The translations under genes and the position numbers were made by a program. The notes beneath the pieces were generated by a model. The model was not told the DNA's origin. It saw only the letters and a program-made list of their open reading frames with translations, and searched no databases. A stretch of 64,000 nt of DNA, from the NCBI RefSeq assembly GCF_036345915.1, contig NZ_CP107785.1:2852001-2916000 (forward strand), written 5' to 3'. This document shows positions 26,190 to 34,163 of this stretch, piece after piece; positions within the stretch are counted from its first letter, which is position 1; every line of letters starts with the position of its first letter. The DNA comes from Nocardia sp. NBC_00565. Its GTDB lineage: Bacteria > Actinomycetota > Actinomycetes > Mycobacteriales > Mycobacteriaceae.

Positions 26190-27448
26190 CAGACCTCCAG
26201 TACTGCGAAATCGGCTGTGCGATGGTCGGTTCGGCTGATTGATACGATCGCGCCGTCGCGAATGACGATCCGGTCGGCCGGTGCGTTCGCGACGACGTCG
26301 AGCAGACTGCTGCCGCGCACGGCGAGAAACTCCGCGCGGGCACCGGGTTTCGCGCCCGCCTCCGGTAGGCCGAGCACCGCACGCGCACCGTCGGTGACCA
26401 GGTGCACGGCCACCTCCGGCGCCAGATGACCGGCCGTGATCAGCAGCGCGGCGGTTTCGAGTGCGTCGCTACGGCCGATCGGGTTGAACGGATCGCGGAC
26501 ATTGTCGGCCCCGGCCGCGACGGGGATGCCCGCGTCGAGCAGCGCTGCGAGCGCGGTCAATCCGCGCGGCATGGCAACCGGGTCATCCCAGCCTTGCAGA
26601 TACAGATTGGTGATGGGCAGGCTGACGATCCCCACGCCGCTGCGCGCCACCGTGGCCAGCAGCGCGTCCAGCTCGTCCGCGGCCATGGTGCCCAGTCGGC
26701 AGCAGTGCCCCGCGGTGCGTGTCCTGGCGGCGGGCCACCCGGCGACCCGCTCGGCGAAGTGAGCGAGTGTGTGGTGGTCGCCGCGCAAGAACTCGTCGAC
26801 GTGCAGGTCGGCGCCGACCCCGCGGGCCTCGGCACTGTCGAGTAGCCGGGTGAGTTCGGCGATCGGGTCCGGTGCGATATGCGGTGCGCCACCGACCAGG
26901 TCGGCTCCGGCGTCGAGGGCGGCGTGCAGCAGCGCGGGATCGGCCGCTGGGGGTGTCAACGCCACGATCTCGATGTCGACGAGCCCGGACAATCGCCTGC
27001 GCACGCTATCCACCGCGCGGATGCCGCGCAACGGGTCCGAGCCATCGAGGATGTCGACGTGCGATCGAATGGCGGTCGTGCCGTTGCGCAACAGGGCCGA
27101 TGCCGCCGCGGTCGCCCGACTGCGGAAGGACTCCTCGGTCAGCTCGGTGCTGCCCTGGTGCCACGTGTCGATCGCCGCCCCAAGATTGCCGAAGGCCGGC
27201 GTGAGCACATCCCAGGTCAGCGCCTTGTCCAGGTGTGCGTGCGGCTCGGCGGGCGCGGTCAACAGCACGAAACCGCTCAGATCTATTGACGCTTCGGAGG
27301 TTTCGCCGATCCGGTCCGGTGCACTCGGGCGAACCGCGGTCACCAGCGAACGCCCGCCGTCGCGTCCGATGTCGAGATCGACCACCGAGCCGTCGGGCAA
27401 GGTTGCCCCGCACAGGCGCGAAACACGCTGCGGTAGCGGATGATCCAT
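26189..27448 (-). CDS. Cytosine-deaminase-like amidohydrolase (locus B, first gene)
   Basis: 419 residues, first gene of the seven-gene operon. CodA-like: TAPAEPHAHLDKALTWD carries the first His ligands, AIRSHVDILDG, DLHVDEFLRGDHHTL, AGHCCRLGTM and GADNVRDPFNPIGRSDALE the catalytic Asp segment. Likely deaminates or opens the imported ring compound. A perfect 8+3+8 inverted repeat at 27524-27542, 76 bp upstream, is the likely operator. Confidence 0.87.
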   Translation of the reverse strand: MDHPLPQRVSRLCGATLPDGSVVDLDIGRDGGRSLVTAVRPSAPDRIGETSEASIDLSGFVLLTAPAEPHAHLDKALTWDVLTPAFGNLGAAIDTWHQGSTELTEESFRSRATAAASALLRNGTTAIRSHVDILDGSDPLRGIRAVDSVRRRLSGLVDIEIVALTPPAADPALLHAALDAGADLVGGAPHIAPDPIAELTRLLDSAEARGVGADLHVDEFLRGDHHTLAHFAERVAGWPAARTRTAGHCCRLGTMAADELDALLATVARSGVGIVSLPITNLYLQGWDDPVAMPRGLTALAALLDAGIPVAAGADNVRDPFNPIGRSDALETAALLITAGHLAPEVAVHLVTDGARAVLGLPEAGAKPGARAEFLAVRGSSLLDVVANAPADRIVIRDGAIVSISRTDHRTADFAVLEV

Positions 27449-27523
27449 AAAGGTCCTTCGAGAGAGAAACAGGTCGTGGTGGCCCGCTCGTGGCTGGTCG
27501 GCGAGACGCTATGAATAGAGCTA

Positions 27524-27542
27524 ATGTTGATGTGATCAACAT
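27524..27542. promoter_or_regulatory. Inverted-repeat operator, copy 1 (perfect)
   Basis: ATGTTGAT-GTG-ATCAACAT, perfect 8-bp arms with a 3-base spacer, between the locus B operon start (27448, minus) and the XRE-cupin regulator (27679, plus). Near-identical sites occur at 31858 and a half-conserved one at 32002. The divergent regulator is the obvious candidate binder. Confidence 0.72.
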
Positions 27543-27678
27543 TTAGCACTATTCAGCCGCCTTGTTTCGGATAGATGAACGAGCCAGCTACGGTCTTGTT
27601 AATTCGCCGACGTGACAACGGGTGGTCTAGCGTGCGGGTGCGCGTCCACGACGCACCTCGACGATCGGGTGGTGGGAT

Positions 27679-28326
27679 ATGAAGGTGGAGAACGTGACCA
27701 AAAAGGCGCCCGACGATGCGCAAACCATGCTCGGGGCCGAGATCCGCCGCCGCAGGCGTGATCGCGGACTCACCCTGGTCCGACTGGCCGAGCAGGCGCA
27801 GATCTCGCACCCGTTCCTCAGTCAGCTCGAACGCGGCTTGGCGAGGCCGAGCATGCTGACGCTGGCTCGCATCGCCGAAGCACTGGGAACCACCCAGGTC
27901 GAACTGATGCTGGCGGCGGACACCCGCGGCGGCGAGGACGCCGAAGGGACCGCCGAGGGCCAGGTGATTCGCTCCCATGAGGGCGTCCAGCTGCCGCGGG
28001 GTATCGCCAGATCGGGGCAGGAGGAGGGCTCGACCCGGCTGCTGGTGCACGGGCGCGCATCGTTCTACCCGCAAGAGTTCGTCGACGTACACGCCGAATT
28101 CGGCCCTTACTTCGAGCACGACGAGGACGAGTGGGTGTACGTCGTCGAGGGGGCGATAGTGGTCGACCTCGGTGACCATGGCCACGCGCGACTCGCCGAC
28201 GGTGACAGCCTCTACTACACTGGCGGCACACCACACCGGTGGCGTGTGGTGGACGGCCCGCATGCCAGGCTGATTGTCGTGAAAGCGGCTGGGCGCGAGG
28301 CGGATTCCCGTGGCTGGGATCAATAA
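27679..28326 (+). CDS. XRE-family regulator with C-terminal cupin
   Basis: 215 residues. HTH in about residues 14-70: EIRRRRRDRGLTLVRLAEQA, ISHPFLSQLERGLARPS, LTLARIAEALGTTQVELML. The C-terminal half is a cupin (YFEHDEDEWVYVVEGAIVVD, LADGDSLYYTGGTPHRWRV) that probably senses a small ligand. The PuuR/SutR-like layout is typical for regulators of amine, amino-acid or heterocycle catabolism. Divergent from the locus B operon, with the inverted repeat at 27524-27542 between them. Confidence 0.9.
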   Translation: MKVENVTKKAPDDAQTMLGAEIRRRRRDRGLTLVRLAEQAQISHPFLSQLERGLARPSMLTLARIAEALGTTQVELMLAADTRGGEDAEGTAEGQVIRSHEGVQLPRGIARSGQEEGSTRLLVHGRASFYPQEFVDVHAEFGPYFEHDEDEWVYVVEGAIVVDLGDHGHARLADGDSLYYTGGTPHRWRVVDGPHARLIVVKAAGREADSRGWDQ

Positions 28327-28358
28327 CTAGGCGGGGCCCGTATTTCCTGGAGGCCCTG

Positions 28359-29309
28359 ATGAATGATTCCGACTCCATCGCCGTCGTCGTACGCGACCGC
28401 CGCCGAGTGGCCGAGAATATCGACGAGTTCACCCTCGGCCACCCGCACGGTGACCGACTACCGCCGTGGCAGGCGGGGGCACACATCGACCTACTGCTCG
28501 GCGACGGGATCGTCCGGCAGTACTCGTTGGTTTCCGATCCCGGCGACACCATTCTCTATCGGATCGCGGTACTGCGCGAGGCGCATGGGCGCGGTGGTTC
28601 GGTCCGGGCCCACCAACTCCTGTCGATCGGCGCAATGGCCTCGATCCGGCCACCGCGCAACCACTTTCCGCTCGTGCGTGCGCTCGGCTACGTGCTGATC
28701 GCCGGAGGTATCGGGATCACGCCGATGCTCGCGCTCGCCGCCGCCGCGCAGCGCAGCGGACGGCCGTGGCGGCTGATATACACCGGCCGTGACGAGTCGG
28801 CCATGGCTTACCTGCGTGAGCTACGCGAACACTACGGCGATGCGGTCCTCCTGCATCACTCGGCGCGTGCGGGACGCCTGGATGTGGCGGCACTCCTCGC
28901 CGATTCGACGCCGGGAACCGCGGTTCTGGCCTGCGGTCCAGCAGGTTTGATCGAGGCCGCGGAAGACGCTTGCGCGGGACTCGAGGCGGTCGATGTGTTC
29001 GCCGAGCGGTTCGTCGCGCGAGATATCGCGGAGTCTGCCGCGGTCCCGTTCGAGGTGTCCCTCGCGATGTCGGGGCTGACGCTCACGGTTCCGGCGAACC
29101 GATCAATACTCGAGGCGGCCGAGGAACGCGGTGTGGTCGCGCTCTCGTCATGCCGGGAAGGGACCTGCGGTACCTGCGAGACGGGCGTGGTGAGCGGGGA
29201 GGTCGACCACCGCGACTCTGTGCTGTCGCCGGAGGAGCGCGCCGAGGGCGAGTCCATGATGATCTGCGTATCACGCTGCGCTGGAGCACGATTGGTGCTC
29301 GAACTGTGA
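28359..29309 (+). CDS. VanB-like phthalate-dioxygenase-type reductase
   Basis: 316 residues; ATG with GGAGG upstream. Domain order FMN/FAD-binding (AGAHIDLLL, VRQYSLVSD), NAD-binding (LIAGGIGITPMLA, LACGPAGLIEAA), and a C-terminal plant-type 2Fe-2S ferredoxin domain with Cys ligands in SSCREGTCGTCETG and ICVSRC. Such proteins pass electrons from NADH to a Rieske oxygenase (O-demethylases, phthalate dioxygenase). No Rieske oxygenase gene is seen in this window, so its partner is encoded elsewhere or it serves another acceptor. Confidence 0.9.
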   Translation: MNDSDSIAVVVRDRRRVAENIDEFTLGHPHGDRLPPWQAGAHIDLLLGDGIVRQYSLVSDPGDTILYRIAVLREAHGRGGSVRAHQLLSIGAMASIRPPRNHFPLVRALGYVLIAGGIGITPMLALAAAAQRSGRPWRLIYTGRDESAMAYLRELREHYGDAVLLHHSARAGRLDVAALLADSTPGTAVLACGPAGLIEAAEDACAGLEAVDVFAERFVARDIAESAAVPFEVSLAMSGLTLTVPANRSILEAAEERGVVALSSCREGTCGTCETGVVSGEVDHRDSVLSPEERAEGESMMICVSRCAGARLVLEL

Positions 29310-29379
29310 AGCGCTGAATGTGCGGCATCGAATTCGGCGGCCCCGGCGGCACGATCGGAACGGCGGTACCGGGCCGCCA

Positions 29380-29494
29380 GGGCTGCCCTCATCTGAACGC
29401 AGGGGCTGCGCTTATCCAGACGCTGGGGCCGCGTTCACCCAAATGCCTGGGCGGCGTTCACCGGGGCGCTGGCGCCGCGTTCACCTGGACGCCG
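29380..29494. repeat. Degenerate tandem repeat, about 23 bp x 5
   Basis: Five degenerate units about 22-24 bases long (starting near 29380, 29403, 29426, 29450, 29472) share a GGGCCGCGTTCACC...GCTG-like consensus. The array lies between convergent genes and slightly overlaps the end of the cysteine hydrolase gene. Confidence 0.5.
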
Positions 29495-30233
29495 AGGCGA
29501 GTCCGCGGACGAGGTCCGCGGCGGTCGCGGTGAACCCGAAACATTGTCGGACGTTGTACGTCGTTGCCTCCATACAGTATTCGGGCGAGGTGGTGGCCAC
29601 CGCATCGGTGAGTAGCACCACGTCGTAGCCGATGTTCGCGGCGTCCATCAATGTCGACAACACGCATTGATCGGCGTTCACACCAGCGAACAGCAGGGTG
29701 TCGACCCGCAGGTTGCGGAGCACGGAATCCAGAACCGTATCGACGAATCCACTCATTCGGTACTTGTCGACGCGAATGTCTGCTGGCGCGATCTCGAGAT
29801 CGTCGACTACGTCCGCGCCCCAACTCCCCGCTTCGAGCACCGCGGTGCTCGAAGCGGTTGCCGCACTGCCGATTCCGACGCCAGTGCCGGCAGGATCGTA
29901 AACATGCAGCACACCGGGCGGCAGGTTGGCCTGGTCGGGCCGGTTGCCCCAATTCACCCACACGACCGGGATGTCGGCTCCGCGCACGGCCGGCAGCGCC
30001 GTTCGCAGGGTATCGACGGCCGCACGTGCGGGCGAGACATCCACTCCGATGCGCGCAAGCCACCCGTCGACATGACAGAAGTCGTTCTGCAGGTCGATGA
30101 CGATCAACGCGGTGCGCGCGAGATCGAGGCTCACCCGTTGCGGCCGAGCATCGAGCTCCAGCGAGTGTGGCGGATGGATGGGGCGACGCAGATCCGCATG
30201 GTCGCCGGACAGCGACCAGGAGTTTCGGGACAT
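29481..30233 (-). CDS. Isochorismatase-like cysteine hydrolase (RutB/biuret-hydrolase-like)
   Basis: 250 residues. Catalytic triad visible: Asp in ALIVIDLQNDF, Lys in RVDKYRMSGF, Cys in GVNADQCVLST. Spacing and the stretches GSWGADVVDDL, SGFVDTVLDSVLRNL and ATTYNVRQCFG resemble RutB (ureidoacrylate amidohydrolase) and biuret hydrolase more than true isochorismatases. It likely cleaves a carbamoyl or ureido amide. Its ATG overlaps the stop of the amidase gene (TGATG), so the two form one transcriptional unit. Confidence 0.85.
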   Translation of the reverse strand: MSRNSWSLSGDHADLRRPIHPPHSLELDARPQRVSLDLARTALIVIDLQNDFCHVDGWLARIGVDVSPARAAVDTLRTALPAVRGADIPVVWVNWGNRPDQANLPPGVLHVYDPAGTGVGIGSAATASSTAVLEAGSWGADVVDDLEIAPADIRVDKYRMSGFVDTVLDSVLRNLRVDTLLFAGVNADQCVLSTLMDAANIGYDVVLLTDAVATTSPEYCMEATTYNVRQCFGFTATAADLVRGLASASR

Positions 30234-31837
30234 CAGGCGTGGTCCTGTCGGTCGAAAGGTGGAATGGCGAAGGTGAGCAGGGTGGAGTCCTGTCCTGGTC
30301 CGGCCAGCAGGCACAACCCGACCGGCAGGTTTCCCGCCCGGAGATGGGGTATCGACAACGCGGGCAGTCCTGCCAGCGATGCGAGGCAGGTCAGTCGCAA
30401 TGTCTGCTGCCGCACCGCTTCCACGTCCGCCGACGAGGCGTCTCGGTGTGGAGCCGCCGACGAGGTGGCGGGCAGCGCGAGGACGACCCCGGGGGGAAGT
30501 ATCCGCCGCAGCCGGGTGCTCATGTCGTCGAGCAGGCTGCGTGCCTCGGTCTCGGTTGCGGCGTCGATCTCGCGGCCGACGTGGAATCGAGCGGCGACGT
30601 CGGGCGCCAACGCGGTCGGCTGAGCGGACACGAAGGTGCCGTGCGAGCGCCACGCCTCGGCGGCCTGAACCGTGCGGAATGCCACGAGTACAGTGTCGAG
30701 CCCGGCGCCGTCGGGGTAGTCGAGCGCGATCGTCTCCGGCGGTGGCAATACGTTTCCAGCGGCCGCATCGCGCAGCGTCAGTGCCTGCACCGCAGCCCAA
30801 AAAGATTCGCGTGCGGCAGGATCCAGCAGATCGACCAGTTCCGGTGCCACCACCATCCTGGTGACCGGATGTACTTCTTGATTCGGCAGCAGCGCCCCGC
30901 CCGCCTGGGCGAGCAACGTCGCATCGCGGGTGAGCAGGCCCACGGCATCGAAGCTCGGTGCCAAACCCACCAAACCCGTCCGCGCGACCACCCCGTGGGT
31001 CGTGCGTAGACCGTAGAGCCCGCAATATGATGCCGGGACGCGAATCGAGCCCGCGGTGTCGGTGCCGAGGCCGATATCGGCGAATCCGGCGGCGACCGCG
31101 GCTGCCGGACCGCTGCTCGACCCGCCGCTGACTCGGTGCGCCGCAACCGGATTCGGTGTCGCGCCGTAGTGAATATTGGAGCCCGCAAGTGAGAATGCCA
31201 GCTCGTCGGTGGTCGCGATACCCGTGATATCGGCCCCTGCCGCCAGCAATGCGGATACCGCCGCGGCGTGGCGAGACTCCACCGGCGCTGCCGCCAGCCA
31301 GGTCGGGTTCCCCGCTCCGATCGCGTGGCCGGCCACCGCGAACAGATCTTTGACGGCCACCCGCGCATCGCGGAGCGGTCCTCGGCCGCCGCGTACGAGC
31401 GGAGTCTCGCCCGGCGCGACACGCCAAATTGATGAGTCGGGGCTAACCGTGCTGCCGTCGGTTTGCGCGGGACCGCCGGACACATGCGCCACGGTGACGG
31501 CCCATCGACCGCCGCTGTCACGCTGCCAGACTTGGGTTTGGACACCCTGTGAACCGTCCGTTCGGCGGGTCTCCGCGACGATCGCCGAGGCATCGGGGCC
31601 GAGTCTGCGCACATATACCCGCACCAGGGAGCGGGTCGGTGCTCCGGCTCGCCCGGCCCGGAACTCGGCGATCGCGTCGTGGCCGACCAGCGCGGTTGCC
31701 GGATCGCTGCGGATCGGCCGAGGACCGTCGGCGAATGCGGCGTCCAGTTCGGCGAGATCGTTGGCCATCAAGGCCCTTTCATACCGCGCGAATGCCGAAC
31801 GTAGATCGGCGTCGAGGTCATCGAAGGGAGAGATCAC
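30233..31837 (-). CDS. AtzH/HpxZ-like domain fused to amidase (AtzE/HpxY-like)
   Basis: 534 residues in two parts. Residues 1-125 are an NTF2-like DUF3225 domain as in AtzH/HpxZ (FARYERALMANDLAELDAAF, HDAIAEFRAG, QVWQRDSGGRWAVTVAHVSG). Residues 130-530 are an intact amidase-signature enzyme: catalytic Lys in RVAVKDLFAVAG, cis-Ser in SGGSSSGPAAAV, nucleophile Ser in GLGTDTAGSIRVPAS. In cyanuric-acid and oxalurate operons these are separate proteins acting on 1-carboxybiuret or oxalurate. Here the fusion supports a ureido-acid substrate. Operator-like repeat at 31858-31876 lies just upstream. Confidence 0.87.
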   Translation of the reverse strand: MISPFDDLDADLRSAFARYERALMANDLAELDAAFADGPRPIRSDPATALVGHDAIAEFRAGRAGAPTRSLVRVYVRRLGPDASAIVAETRRTDGSQGVQTQVWQRDSGGRWAVTVAHVSGGPAQTDGSTVSPDSSIWRVAPGETPLVRGGRGPLRDARVAVKDLFAVAGHAIGAGNPTWLAAAPVESRHAAAVSALLAAGADITGIATTDELAFSLAGSNIHYGATPNPVAAHRVSGGSSSGPAAAVAAGFADIGLGTDTAGSIRVPASYCGLYGLRTTHGVVARTGLVGLAPSFDAVGLLTRDATLLAQAGGALLPNQEVHPVTRMVVAPELVDLLDPAARESFWAAVQALTLRDAAAGNVLPPPETIALDYPDGAGLDTVLVAFRTVQAAEAWRSHGTFVSAQPTALAPDVAARFHVGREIDAATETEARSLLDDMSTRLRRILPPGVVLALPATSSAAPHRDASSADVEAVRQQTLRLTCLASLAGLPALSIPHLRAGNLPVGLCLLAGPGQDSTLLTFAIPPFDRQDHA

Positions 31838-31857
31838 CGGTCAGACGGTAGCCATGA

Positions 31858-31876
31858 ATGTTGATGTGATGAACAT
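31858..31876. promoter_or_regulatory. Inverted-repeat operator, copy 2
   Basis: ATGTTGAT-GTG-ATGAACAT matches the perfect site at 27524 at 18 of 19 positions and lies 21 bp upstream of the amidase start. It indicates co-regulation with locus B. Confidence 0.68.
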
Positions 31877-32001
31877 TGTCCGCGTAACACTGTCGTGAAC
31901 CTTTTTCGCCGCGCCCGGTTGATGGACGGCGACCTTCGCTCCGTTCGATGGTCGGTCCGCAACTTTTACCTCCCGGAAACGCGGCGCCTCTACATTCGCA
32001 A

Positions 32002-32020
32002 ATGTAACTGTCATCAACAT
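32002..32020. promoter_or_regulatory. Inverted-repeat operator, copy 3 (one conserved arm)
   Basis: ATGTAACT-GTC-ATCAACAT keeps the right arm exactly and five of eight positions on the left. It is 14 bp before the MBL hydrolase start, at ribosome-site distance, so binding would block transcription or initiation. Confidence 0.45.
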
Positions 32021-32033
32021 TTGAGGAGCAGCG

Positions 32034-32954
32034 GTGGCCTCACGAGCTCCCACCTTCTGTGCCGAAGCGGAGTCCTGGTTCCACGTTCGAGACATCGGGG
32101 AGGGCATCCACCTGATCAACGAACCCGGGCATGTCGCCAGCTACCTCGTCATCGGCGGACACACCGCGCTGCTGTTCGATTCCGGGCTCGGCATCGCCCC
32201 GATATCCCAAGTGGTGCAGGCATTGACGGCGCTGCCGGTGTTGGTGGTGTCGTCGCATCACCACATCGATCACCGCGGCGGCAATGCCGACCTCGCCGCG
32301 CAGGTCGACGTTATCGACTTCGCCGCGCACCCCACGGCTACGGACCCGAATTCCGGGTGCCTGCACACCGCCGCCGATCCAGCGTTCCTTCGGACGTATG
32401 CCGCGGCCATGTCGCGGGTGGTCGCGGAGTTCGACCTGTTCGCCCAGCTGGATGCCCAGTATTTCTTCACCCTGGCGCGGGTCGGTCGGTTACGCCCGCT
32501 GCCGGACCTGACACAGTGGGCGATACCGCCGATCCCGATCAGCCGGGCGCTGGCCGACGGCGAAATCATCGACCTGGGTGGACGACAGTTCGAGGTACTG
32601 CACACGCCCGGCCATTCGCCGGACACCCTGTGCTTGTTCGACCACGCCACCGGCACGCTGCTCTCGGGTGACACGGTGCTCGCCGCCGCCCACTGGTTGC
32701 ACGGCGCCGGAGCCGATCCAGTCCGGTTCGCCGAATCGACGCACCGCCTGTCGAAGCTCCCGATCACCCGAATTCTGGCCGCCCACAACCTTATCTGTGA
32801 ACTACCGGCCAGCGCGGCCACCGAGGTCGCCCACGCCGCGGCGGCGATGCTGGAGGGCACAACGATCGCCGTGCCGGGCCGCGACATGCTCGGCCAGCCG
32901 GTAACCCGCCACGACTGTGGCCCGGTCACCCTGCTCACACCACCCGTCGGCTGA
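32034..32954 (+). CDS. Metallo-beta-lactamase-fold hydrolase
   Basis: 306 residues from GTG with TGAGGAG upstream. Complete MBL metal site: SSHHHIDHRGG (HxHxDH), HTPGHSPDTLCLF, LLSGDTVLAA and a final His in ILAAHNLI. Glyoxalase-II-like subgroup. Divergent from the amidase/cysteine hydrolase pair and sharing its operator region, so it probably acts in the same pathway, for example on a lactam or thioester intermediate. Substrate unknown. Confidence 0.85.
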   Translation: MASRAPTFCAEAESWFHVRDIGEGIHLINEPGHVASYLVIGGHTALLFDSGLGIAPISQVVQALTALPVLVVSSHHHIDHRGGNADLAAQVDVIDFAAHPTATDPNSGCLHTAADPAFLRTYAAAMSRVVAEFDLFAQLDAQYFFTLARVGRLRPLPDLTQWAIPPIPISRALADGEIIDLGGRQFEVLHTPGHSPDTLCLFDHATGTLLSGDTVLAAAHWLHGAGADPVRFAESTHRLSKLPITRILAAHNLICELPASAATEVAHAAAAMLEGTTIAVPGRDMLGQPVTRHDCGPVTLLTPPVG

Positions 32955-32999
32955 ACCGCGTTCCGCGGCGATAGCGACATCTACCCGAAAGGATTCGAT

Positions 33000-33449
33000 A
33001 TGGCTGGGGCACCTCCCGTCGTACGACACCTCGCCGACCTGTCGGCAGCTCTCATCTCACCCGCGGACACGGTACGGCTGTGCACACTCGCTGGACCCGA
33101 ACACGGCTCCAGCGCAAGCGTATTCCTCGAAATCTGGGAGCCGGGCGGTGCGCAACCACTGAACTCCCATGAGGATTCGGCCGAAATCTTCATCGTGCTG
33201 GCCGGCACCGCCCGCGCACACAGCGACACGCACGCCGTAGACCTCGGCGCGGGCGACGTGCTGATCCTGCAACCGGGATCCGAACACCGCATTCTGAACA
33301 CCTCCGGCACCGAGCGGCTGTACACGATCACCGTGATGGCGGATGACGGAGGATTCGCTGATCTCGTCGACCGCGGCACGCCCACGGGGCTGTCCGACGC
33401 GGATATCCGCACTCTGGCAACAGGCTTCGGGTCCGCGCCGGGTCATTGA
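33000..33449 (+). CDS. Small cupin protein
   Basis: 149 residues. Single cupin barrel: LEIWEPGGAQPLNSHEDSAEIFIVLAGTA holds the first metal motif (His, Glu), LGAGDVLILQPGSEHRILN the second with His. 45 bp after the MBL gene, same strand. Function may be an isomerase, dioxygenase or sensor; nothing further can be said. Confidence 0.8.
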   Translation: MAGAPPVVRHLADLSAALISPADTVRLCTLAGPEHGSSASVFLEIWEPGGAQPLNSHEDSAEIFIVLAGTARAHSDTHAVDLGAGDVLILQPGSEHRILNTSGTERLYTITVMADDGGFADLVDRGTPTGLSDADIRTLATGFGSAPGH

Positions 33450-33639
33450 ATTGCCGCCGGTCCGAAACACTCAGCACTGCAACGCAAATCTCGCTGCCGA
33501 TAGCTGATGCCGTGTACGGTCAGCTCGAAACCGACTGTGTTGCTTGGCTCGCCGCCGCCGGCGAGACTGTAGTCGGCGCATGACCATGCGGCGCACGGCG
33601 AAAGGCAGGCTCGTCACGATCGGGGTGGAAGACTTCGCC

Positions 33640-33764
33640 ACCCGCAGGGCGCCTCCTACGGGCACACCAAGATCGCCGGGAAACAGATTCTCCGCAAAGG
33701 GCTTTCACCCCTAGCGGCCACGATCAGCACAGACCTCGCCGCTCCGGTCGTGGCGGGTGGGTAG
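33640..33764 (+). mobile_element. IS1380-type transposase scar
   Basis: An in-frame stretch ending at a stop near 33762-33764 reads YGHTKIAGKQILRKGLSPLA, then ATISTDLAAPVVAGG. This matches the conserved segment of IS1380-family transposases (YGxTKxxGKQxLxKGLxxLAAxISTxxAAPV). Only about 40 residues remain, so it is a decayed remnant. Confidence 0.65.
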
Positions 33765-33846
33765 GCTCGGTCGAGCGGCGAGGTGCCAGTAGTTCCTGGT
33801 CCTTTTCCGCTCGACCTGTCCCCGAACCGGACGTGCCCATTATCCA

Positions 33847-33870
33847 CGCTATGCCGAATTCGGCATAGCG
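33847..33870. repeat. Perfect 24-bp palindrome
   Basis: A 24-bp sequence centred on GAATTC reads the same on both strands, with arms CGCTATGCCGAA and TTCGGCATAGCG. A related partial palindrome, GCCGAGTTCGGC, follows about 30 bases later. It could be a recombination or regulator site, a terminator or an IS end within this scarred segment. Confidence 0.6.
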
Positions 33871-34085
33871 GTGAGACACGTACGCCGAGTTCGGCGAGCG
33901 GCCCGCAGAAACGGACCGGTGGCGACACCGGCACCGCGGTGCGGGCCGACTCAACCAGCTCTATATCGGTCCAGATCGGTGTGGATCTGCCAAGGACCAC
34001 AACGACATCCGCGACTTGTTATCCGCTACTGGAAATGCTTCCAACCGAGACGGCATACAGGTTCTGCGAGCTGAATAGGTAGTGG

Positions 34086-34163
34086 ATGGAGATTTTCAAG
34101 TACGAACACAACGGCGGGCATCGGCATTCGGCGCTGGGCTATCTCACGTCGGGTTGCTTTTAG
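34086..34163 (+). mobile_element. IS3-type integrase C-terminal scar
   Basis: Twenty-five codons read MEIFKYEHNGGHRHSALGYL and then TSGCF-stop. The HRHSALGYLTS part matches the end of IS3-family DDE transposases (YNxxRRHSALGYLSP). The scar touches the last codons of the AveC-like gene, which marks an insertion/deletion junction at one edge of the polyketide operon. Confidence 0.6.

Noticed and set aside
29380..29494. CRISPR array
   Set aside because: Units are contiguous and degenerate with no spacers, and no cas genes are nearby.
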